Shown here piece by piece: positions 56,625 through 64,000 of a DNA stretch of 64,000 nucleotides. Location of the stretch: positions 7,579-71,578 of the forward strand of contig MU270018.1 of NCBI GenBank assembly GCA_021432635.1, in the 5' to 3' direction. Below the pieces are notes generated by a model that saw only the letters and a program-made list of their open reading frames with translations, ran no database searches and was not told where the DNA came from. Each line of letters opens with the position of its first letter. The first letter of the stretch is position 1. Origin of the DNA: Thozetella sp. PMI_491. Its lineage: Eukaryota > Ascomycota > Sordariomycetes > Chaetosphaeriales > Chaetosphaeriaceae. The position numbers were made by a program, and so were the translations under genes.

Positions 56625-58184
56625 ATGCCGGTGCCTGTTGGATTGCCCATTCTCGTCCCCATCCAAACCCCCCGGGCCTTTGGTTCAAGGACGCCATTGT
56701 GGCCCCGAGATGATCACAAAACCTCCAACGCAAACACCATCGTATGTGATGCACAATGCCGCTGACCATAACCCGTTCTTGCTGACGTTCCACAGGTCAT
56801 CGCCGCCGTCGTAGTCGGCATCCTGGTCCTTCTCGCCGCCATCGTTGTCGTGCGCACGATCCGAGCCCGCCACCCGAATCCCAAGTACATTCCAACCCCT
56901 TTTCTAAAACGAATATGGTCCGGCTGGAATGTGCCACGGTATCGAACGGGCTACCAGGCCGCCGGCGACGATGACGACGTCTCCACGAGACGCACTAGTC
57001 GCCTGCGCGCCGGCTCGGAAAGCGCGGAGGGCGCGCTAGCGGACGCGGGCAGAGGGTCGAGAGGGAACGGCGGTGTAGCGGGCGTCGATCGCAACACGTC
57101 GGTGCGCAGCGTCATGACGCTACCTGCGTATCGATCCAAGGCGGCCGAGACAGAGCAGGTACTAGGTCGCGAAGGCGAGCGTGATGGCATCGACGTGGTC
57201 GTGGAAATGCCGACTGCCGAGGATGAAGAGGCGTTGCGTGATGAAGAAATGGAAGCCTTGTACCAGATCCGGCTGACGCGGCGCCGGCAGATTGCGGAGC
57301 GAGAAGAGCTTCGCCAGGCCAGGCGTGGGGCTCGGCAGCGGCATGACGTTGTCGCACTGGACGAGTTGAGGCGGCAGGCGCGATTGGCAAGCGAGTCGAA
57401 TGTGGACGAGGTGGAGGGGCTACGGCGTGAGCACGAACGCATCAAGGAAACGCGGCAGCGGGCCGTGAGCAGCGTCTCGTACGGAGATCTCGGCGTCGCG
57501 AGAGCCGACGGCACGCGCCTTCGGGCCAATAGCACCGAGAGCGAGCGCGTGGGACTTCTCAGCGACGCCGCCAGCATCGCTCAGAGCCTGAGATCTCCGA
57601 GCAGGACAGGCAGCAGCAGCCTACTCACCCGGCGCGACCGACGTGCCAGCTCGGTGATGAGCATCGACACGGCGCGCAGCAACGACCGGCCAGACTCGCC
57701 CGGCCTCATGACGGGGGAGAGTACCTACAGCTTGCACAGCGCCGGGCGGGCCAGGTCCAGGGCCAACTCGGGGGCCAATTCAGGAGCCAACACGCCGCGC
57801 CTGTCGAGCTCCAACACCCGTGCCGGATCGAGCCCCGAGATCATTGATGCCGAAGAGGGCGACCTCGGAGAGTCCGACATGCCTCCACCGGGCTACGACG
57901 ATGTGAGCCTGGATGATATCACGCCGGTCCACTCGAGGAGCTCTCTATCCGGGCGAAATAGCCCGTACAACGAACCCCCGCCCGACTACCCCGGCCCATC
58001 GCAGGCAAGGAACAACAGGCTTTCGGCACATATGGAGGACCTTGCAGCCGAGGCAGCGACCGACGACGATGGCCAGAGCACCAGGTCGAAATCGAGCCTG
58101 CCGCAGCTGCCGAGCCTCAGACTGCACCAATTACCGCAAATCGTGATTGAGCCATCTAGTGCTCAGCCCCGGGACACCCACTAG
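56625..58184 (+). CDS. single-pass membrane protein with long cytosolic tail, unknown function
   Basis: Exons 56625-56741 and 56796-58184 give 501 residues. A short N-terminal region (MPVPVGLPILVPIQTPRAFG ... NANTI) precedes the membrane segment VIAAVVVGILVLLAAIVVV, whose codons only become in-frame with an ATG after the 54-nt intron (GTATGT donor, CACAG acceptor) is removed. A conserved juxtamembrane stretch follows: PNPKYIPTPFLKRIWSGWNV then P. The tail has a Glu/Arg coiled coil (EEALRDEEMEALYQIRLTRR and EELRQARRGARQRHD, about residues 165-250), then Ser/Arg-rich disorder with PPPGYDDVSLDDITP and EPPPDYPGP, resembling PY-type ligase-binding motifs. Such proteins are widespread but uncharacterised in ascomycetes. 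A trafficking role through the PY motifs is speculation. Confidence 0.72.
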
Positions 58185-59601
58185 CCCCGAGGGGAAGGGA
58201 ATGCATTAGTGAGAACAACAGCGCGCGCACAGCATATAGGAGAAGAACTTTCACCCCCTCCTCCTATGGTTGAGCCTATCCATTTATACACACATTCTGG
58301 GGCGGGGGCCCCATGGAATGGAACGGTTTGAAGTGAAGCATCTTGACGACGATCAATGAACGGTTGGAATGGAGGAACAGAAGCGTGGCTTTTGGAGTAC
58401 GGTCTTTCGGTCACTCAACGCTAAATTATAAGGGCATGCTTCCGAACGCCTCTTTTGTTTTGGTTTATCCAGGGCCCAGGTGGGCAGGCAAGCAGGCAGG
58501 GAGGAGTCCTCCGTACATGTGTAAACATTAATGCCTTCCTAGTCTCCCAGACCTCGGTTGTGCCCTACGAACTGAACAATACCTCGTACTCGGCATTTTC
58601 AAAAAGATCAAGTTTATTTAGAAATGTCCGACCAAGCCAGTGCCTTTGCATACCTTCCAGGTTTCTTAATCCTTAATCTTCCCGATAATTTTTCAGAAGA
58701 AGGGACTTAGGGTCGGTGGTCTTACTTGGTCCCAGTAGAGACATGCCTAGAGGTAATCAAAGGTGGCTTGCAGCTGCAAGCGATGACCAGATGCTAACCC
58801 AGTGTGTTCTATATCTCGGAACCTGCTGGGAGTACACCCAACGCCGGATGCTATTGGATATAAAACCGTAACGGGTGCGCTGAGGTAAACATGAACTGGG
58901 GTGGAAGACGTCAAGCACCGCAAAGCCCCGCCTCCGCCGCTGCCCCTGCCCTTCTTTTGAGATACATTCTTACTCCTTACTTGTCTGGATCCAGAAAGCC
59001 TCATCGCCTGTCGTGATGGATTGCTAGCACTCTGGGCGGTATTCTCGTCAGTTGGCACGACTCTAAGAAGGGGGGGCGCCAGAGGGTCATAAGCTAGACC
59101 CCGTTAGCCTGCTACGTAGTAGTTGTAAGTTCTGGGTATAGCTTAGCAACGAAAGTGGTGCCGAGGTGCCGAATCGGGAACCAGCCGAGACCGTCGAGGC
59201 TAGCGGCGAATGCGGCATCGATTGGCTCTGTGAGGGGATGGGATGGGGGTCGAAAGGCCAGAGCCCATTGCTCCGTCTCACAGGACCAGGTGCTTTCCAC
59301 TCTTCCTTCCTCTCCGGCCCAAACAGATCAACAAGTCGTCCACGAGCGGCATCATCTTTCAGAAACTCGCACGGGACCCCTCGTCGCGAGATCCTATCCG
59401 GAGGCGCTCGTGGATCCGTCTTGTCTCGGCCTCGGTTCCGCAGGGCTCATGTGCATAGCTTCTACTTCTCCCCGTCTCTGCGGCTGAATACAACCGAATA
59501 CAATTGACGGGAGGTCTCGTCTAGGAACGAGTCGGGGCAGGGCCGCGATTGAAACCAGAGCACTCGACGCCCCTCGAATCTAGCACTTACTGGACCTCCC
59601 C
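58185..59601. other. intergenic, no gene seen
   Basis: 1.4 kb; frames at 59155-59507 in overlapping registers show no motif. The end is the promoter of the MFS gene. Confidence 0.5.
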
Positions 59602-61396
59602 ATGGAAAAGGAAACTCTCCGTACCGGCTCCGGCTCGGACCAGCAGGCAGATTCCTTGGTCGGCAATGAGTATGTCGGTGGTGGCCCTCCTCCTGTGCCA
59701 TTGACGGCAGTGCCCGAGCCCGAGGCCAGAGCTTCAAGCCAGCGTTCGCCTGGCCCTACCCCGGACGGGGGCTTGGACGCTTGGCTTCAGGTGCTGGGAT
59801 CGTGGGTTATCTTGGTGCACACTTGGGGCTTGATCGTAAGTACTTCTAGTCTTTCTTTACTCCCCTTTCTACGACCTTCTGAGAGCAACTGTGGGCCTGT
59901 CAGAGCTTTTGACATGAGTTCTGCTCCCGAGGCATGGCGTCGTCCTCTCGAGACACTCCCTAAATGTTGATAAACCGCTGAGGATCCCTTAGAACTGCTT
60001 TGGCGTCTTCCAGTCTTTCTACGAGACCGATCTTCTTAGGTTCAGCTCGTCGTCTGAGATCTCATGGATCGGCTCCGTGCAAGGGGCCCTCCTGCTGCTC
60101 GTCGGAGTGGTGTCGGGACCCCTCTACGATGCCGGCTACTTTCGGGAGCTCCTGTGGGTCGGCATGTTTCTCATTGTGTTCGGCCAGTTCATGACGTCCT
60201 TATGCGTAGCATATTGGCAAGTGCTGCTCGCCCAGGGCTTTTGCATGGGTGTCGGCATGGGCCTTACGTTTCTCCCGTCTGCCGCCATCCTCAGCCAATA
60301 CTTTGACAAGAAACGAGCCCTGGTCCTGGGGATCTCCAGCACAGGATCGCCTCTGGCTGGTATACTCTTTCCAATACTCTTCAGCCGACTGGAGCCCGTC
60401 GTTGGCTTTGGCTGGACCACGCGAGTGATTGCCTTGTACGTATCCCGGAGTCAAAGTGCTCCTTTCAGCTTCATAGTTGGCCCACGAATGAACAATCGGA
60501 GTCAGTCGAGGTCCAACTCGAGGTCTCCGATCAACTATGCCCCAGGCGATTACTGACTCTGGGCATGGGTAGCATCCTGCTGGGCATTTCCGTGATACCT
60601 CTAGTCTTCATGCACACCCGGCTTCCTGCGTCCGGGAAAATGCGGTCCCTCTTCGACCGGTCGGCCTTGGGCGATGCCCCGTATGTCCTCTTCGTTGGCG
60701 GATCTTTTATGGGTTTCTTAACGCTCTACGTGCCATTCTTCTACATCAAAGTGTTTACCGACGCCCACGAGCTCTCTGGGGCAGCCTTCAGTCCGTACCT
60801 CGTCACGCTGCTCAACGTCGGCAGTGTGTTTGGCCGCATCGTGCCCAATGCGTTGGCAGATCACTGGTCTGTCTTCCCGTGTCCTTTATTGCCATTTTCG
60901 TTGAATACCGGGGGCAGTTGAGATCCCACTCTTGAAACATGCTCCGGGTAGCCATTTAAACATCTACTATAGGAAATTGCTAACAGATAGGCACGGGAAA
61001 AAAAGGGGCAATCTAAATATGATTACCCTGTGCACCTTCGCCAGCGGCATTCTGGCGTTTGGCTGGTTGGGCACCCACAGCCTCGGGGGCCTAGTCGTGT
61101 TCGCTCTGCTATATGGCGGGTTTTCTGGGGGTGTCGTGTCGCTAATGCCCAGTGTCATGGTGACTTTGGCACCGGACATGGGTCGTGTGGGTGTCAGAAT
61201 GGGAATGTCGTTCCTGGTGTCAGGCGTGGCGATCCTGGTCGGCACGCCTATCGCCGGGGCCATCTTGGGCGACTTCACCGAATCGGAGTGGCTTGGGACA
61301 ATAGGGTATGGGGCGGCAGGCCTCTTTGTAGCGTCGATACTGTTTGCTGCCTCGAGATTGATGCTTTTCAAGTCGAGAGGTGGTCTAAGAGCCTAG
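59602..61396 (+). CDS. monocarboxylate-transporter-like MFS protein
   Basis: Exons 59602-59835, 59993-60435, 60573-60866 and 61006-61396 give 453 residues. A Pro/Glu-rich N-terminus is followed by the MCT signature GGLDAWLQVLGSWVILVHTW and NCFGVFQSFYETDLL, then SEISWIGSVQGALLLLVGVV, GFCMGVGMGLTFLPSAAILS, QYFDKKRALVLGISSTGSPL, SPYLVTLLNVGSVFGRIVPN, and NLNMITLCTFASGILAFGWL. It probably moves a monocarboxylate or related small acid across the plasma membrane; fungal members include riboflavin and nicotinate importers, so the substrate is open. Intron 2 is introner B3 and intron 3 is introner A4. For intron 3, the acceptor at 61005 gives ADHWGNLNMI, as in relatives; an upstream AG at 60990 would insert HGKKR in frame. 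All twelve membrane segments appear intact. Confidence 0.88.
60436..60572 (+). mobile_element. introner-like element family B, copy B3
   Basis: 137 nt forming intron 2 of the MCT-like gene (phase 2). Start GTACGTATCCCGGAGTCAAA, then CCTTTCAGCTTCATAGTTGG and CCCACGAATG, a two-part hairpin (ATCGGAG 60495-60501 with CTCCGAT 60525-60531; TCGAG 60506-60510 with CTCGA 60517-60521), end GATTACTGACTCTGGGCATG then GGTAG. The 3' end is also close to that of family A. Confidence 0.88.
60867..61005 (+). mobile_element. introner-like element family A, copy A4
   Basis: 139 nt forming intron 3 of the MCT-like gene (phase 2). Start GTCTGTCTTCCCGTGTCC, then GCCATTTTCGTTGAATACCG, hairpin with GAG and CTC inner arms and CCGG outer arms, ATCTACTATAGGAAATTGC followed by the branch TAAC, and element end GCACGG aligned with GCATGG of the other copies, completed by an A-run and AAG. 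An internal AG at 60990 is a second possible acceptor. Confidence 0.9.
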
Positions 61397-62890
61397 TGCG
61401 GGTTGGAATACTCGCTTCTTCTGGCCGAGCAGACGAATGTTTCTCCTTTGGCCTCGCACGTCTTCCAACACTTCTACAGGACCGGGGATTGCGCCGAGTG
61501 CAGCATATATCCCGGCTCTACAAGGCAGGAGGACATAGAGGACGAGGCCTTCTTCCTAAAACGCGAGGTGCGGCCCAAGGTGGCCTCCTCCTGGGCCGGC
61601 TTCTGGGGTCAAGGGTCACGGAGGACAGCGTCTCTAAGACGCCAGTGGGCAGGACCTCCGTAAACAGTAAGTGGTCTTTCTAGCGATGCTTGCGGCTAGT
61701 AACATGCTTCGGCGCATCGCCTGGCCCTCCCTGCCGATTTCGGTCTATTCCAAGGGTTAAAAGCGCTGACAACAATACAGGTCGAGACGCCCCGTTGCCA
61801 AGGACATCATGACAACATCGTCCTCTAGAGCAGGTGTCGTTGACTACAATTTGGCGCAACGGGCAAATTTGGTGGAAACTGGCCAGCTCCAAGCTAGCTT
61901 TTCGGGCTGTACTGCCCACACCGCCGTATCTACAAAGGCTCGTCGAGGGGATCCTGCTAGTCAAGTGCGGCAGAGGAGACAAGTAAGACCCGACCATGGT
62001 AGTTTACAAAGCATTGGTAACAACACAACACGGTTTCTCACTAAGTTAGTGTCAGCCCTTATTCAGCAACTCTGTTGCTACCTCAGCGCCTTGCGTGATA
62101 GTGGAGTCTCGCTACGGCTAGAGGATACTACTAGCCAGGGGTGCGTGCATACGGAAACATGAGGGGAAGCTCTCGCGCCGTGCAGAGAAATGCTGTCTAC
62201 CCACCGCCGTGTCGGCTGTGACTAGCGAAGCATGGAATTGCCAAATGCCCGGGACATGGAAATCCACTGTCCTTGCTGTTTCTTGCTTTACTACGGTATG
62301 TGATACTCGGGAGTGGGCGGTGGGGCAACACGGGCTCCATGATGTGAGGCAGGATGGTGGCCAAACCGCTGGCATCATGCATGACCTGCTCGGTAGAGCT
62401 TCAGATGCCCGTTTATTAGCGAAATGGTGCCCGGACGGGTGGTTTCGAGTAGATCTGCCCCCGGAAGGAGCTTGCAGGACCTTCTACCCTGGCGCAATAC
62501 AGACAAGATAAGCTCTCTGTCGTGGACAATGGTGATTATTAGATCATGACCAATGCTCCGCCCGCCGCCCTCTCCCTGGCTCCCGCGCACCTAGAGCGCC
62601 GAACGGACGGGATGTACACGTACATCAGGATACCCACTCCATGAGACTCTACATTTGGTCGATCTAAGTCCCTAGCCGGGTCTTGGACCCCCCCCCCCCC
62701 CGTCTCCCTTCCTCCGCCCCTGGCCGGCTCCTCTGCATCAGGCAGGATGGAGGCCATCCAAGACCCCATGCACAGGCACCGACAGGTATATATATATATA
62801 GGGGTGACCTTCGACGGAGCTTTCTTCCTCTCTCCTTCCAAAAAAAAAATAGCATTCAATAAACCAGCACCTACTGTTGCTCCTTCCAAG
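61397..62890. other. intergenic, no gene seen
   Basis: 1.5 kb. Contains a C14 run at 62688-62701 and a TATATA stretch near 62787, probably in the promoter of the downstream gene. A frame at 61403-61663 directly after the MFS stop has no motif. Confidence 0.5.
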
Positions 62891-63999
62891 ATGGCTCCCA
62901 AGATCGCTATTGTCTACGTAAGCAATCCTATCCCCCAATTCACAAGTCCATCCTCGCACTCCCCTCGCCTTCCCCCACTTCAGAACGCAGAAGTTACGGG
63001 GGTTGGTGGCAATGGCGGCGCGATCGTCGACCAAAACTAGTACCGGTGGCAGCAAACACTAATGCAGTCTTGCAGTACTCGATGTACGGCCACATCAAGC
63101 AGCTGGCCGAGGCTGAGAAGCAGGGTATCGAGAAAGCCGGCGGTACCGCCGACCTGTACCAGTAGGCACCCACCCCAATCCGGAATGTGCAGGCTGTAGC
63201 GAGAGACGGGGCCGAAGAGGGCACAATAGACGGAGGTAAGGCGGCTGCTAACATGAGTTCTGCCTCTGACAGGATCCCGGAAACCCTCTCTGAGGAGGTG
63301 CTGGGCAAGCTCCACGCCCCCCCCAAGCCCGCCGATGTTCCGGTGGTGGCGGACCCGGCCACGCTTGAGCAGTACGATGCCTTCCTGTTCGGCATCCCGA
63401 CTAGGTATGGAACCTTCCCCGGCCAGTGGAAAGCGTTCTGGGACGGCACCGGCAAGCAATGGGCATCGGGCGGGTTCTACGGCAAGCAGGCAGGCGTCTT
63501 CGTCTCCACAGCCGGGCTGGGCGGCGGTCAAGAGGCGACGGCCATCGCCGCTCTCAGCACCCTTACCCACCACGGCATCAGCTTTGTTCCGCTCGGTTAC
63601 GCGACCTCTTTTGCCCAGCTTACGGACCTGAGCGAGGTGCACGGCGGAAGCCCTTGGGGCGCGGGCACCTTCGCTGGCACAGATGGCAGCCGTCAGCCCA
63701 GTGCCAAGGAACTTGAGATTGCCCAGATCCAGGGAGAGAGCTTCTATAAGATCGTCGCCAAGAGTGTCGGTGCGTGAATCCACGGACGGGCGGAGGTGGT
63801 CTCAAGGCAGTCAGCTCTGGTGCTAACGGGAGCCCAAGCCGGAGGGAACAAGGCGCAGGGTATCGAAGCCAAGCCAGCATCATCGGCTCCGGTCGCCGGG
63901 AAGAAGAAGGAAGTCCCTCTAAGACAGAAGCAAGAGGAAGCCTTGGAGGAGGACAAGGAGGGTCCTTGTGGCCTGCCCGCGAAGTGCGTTGTCTTGTGA
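62891..63999 (+). CDS. flavodoxin-fold NAD(P)H:quinone oxidoreductase (WrbA/Ycp4 type) with C-terminal CaaX motif
   Basis: Exons 62891-62917, 63076-63161, 63273-63769 and 63839-63999 give 256 residues. FMN-binding flavodoxin features: [20 protein letters not shown] (phosphate loop, formed by joining exons 1 and 2), [20 protein letters not shown] (FMN ring loop), and [17 protein letters not shown]. It reduces quinones with two electrons and protects against quinone and oxidative stress. The third exon would stop soon after KSVGA, but a clean intron (GTGCGT donor, CTAAC branch, CCCAAG acceptor) leads to a Lys/Glu-rich tail ending [10 protein letters not shown]. The terminal Cys-Val-Val-Leu is a CaaX box, so the enzyme is probably prenylated and membrane-attached, like yeast Ycp4, which is also lipid-modified. 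The stop codon is the next-to-last triplet position of the window (63997-63999). Confidence 0.9.
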
Positions 64000-64000
64000 G

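Overview
This is nuclear DNA of a filamentous ascomycete (Pezizomycotina, most likely a Sordariomycete). The evidence is short introns of about 50-150 nt with GT-AG ends and CTAAC/CTGAC branch points, GC-rich coding DNA beside a small AT-rich island of the kind repeat-induced point mutation leaves, and typical fungal families: homoisocitrate dehydrogenase, a Clr5-domain protein, bZIP/DUF3425, rhodopsin-domain (Pth11-like) protein, Iks1 kinase and a 2EXR protein. I rebuilt 21 gene models from splice signals, reading frame and family conservation; 20 have explicit exon boundaries and one (4924-6092) remains unresolved.

Layout. 0-13 kb: an AT-rich tandem repeat, a large disordered protein (-), a protein with a Cys/His motif (+), a long gene-poor stretch, then Iks1 kinase (-). 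13-25 kb: purine nucleoside permease (-), a gene-poor region holding the AT-rich island, LYS12 (+), a small secreted cysteine-rich protein not visible as one ORF (+), a mitochondrial membrane protein (-) and an NAD(P)-binding protein (+). 25-38 kb: Clr5 protein, Atg28-like coiled-coil protein, pyruvate kinase with 13 exons, and a DHA1-type MFS transporter, all on the minus strand. 39-47 kb: 2EXR protein (+), a 56-residue secreted protein (-), an intronless secreted GH2 beta-galactosidase (-) and a rhodopsin-domain membrane protein (-). 49-64 kb: bZIP regulator (+), class I haem peroxidase (-), RraA-like protein (-), single-pass membrane protein (+), monocarboxylate-transporter-like MFS (+) and a flavodoxin-fold quinone reductase with a C-terminal CaaX motif (+). 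These are mostly housekeeping and accessory genes; I see no biosynthetic cluster.

The outstanding observation is that seven introns in four unrelated genes are copies of just two sequence families. Family A (133-139 nt, four copies) lies in the secreted cysteine-rich protein, both MFS transporters and the RraA-like gene. Family B (137-152 nt, three copies) lies in both MFS transporters and the RraA-like gene. All copies are in the sense orientation of the host gene, run exactly from splice donor to splice acceptor, contain a central hairpin whose stem is kept although its sequence differs, and occur in all three codon phases. They look like introner-like elements, that is, introns spreading as mobile units. 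Two 8-nt exons and one 3-nt exon, and an intron copy that supplies two in-frame acceptors, add to the splicing interest.
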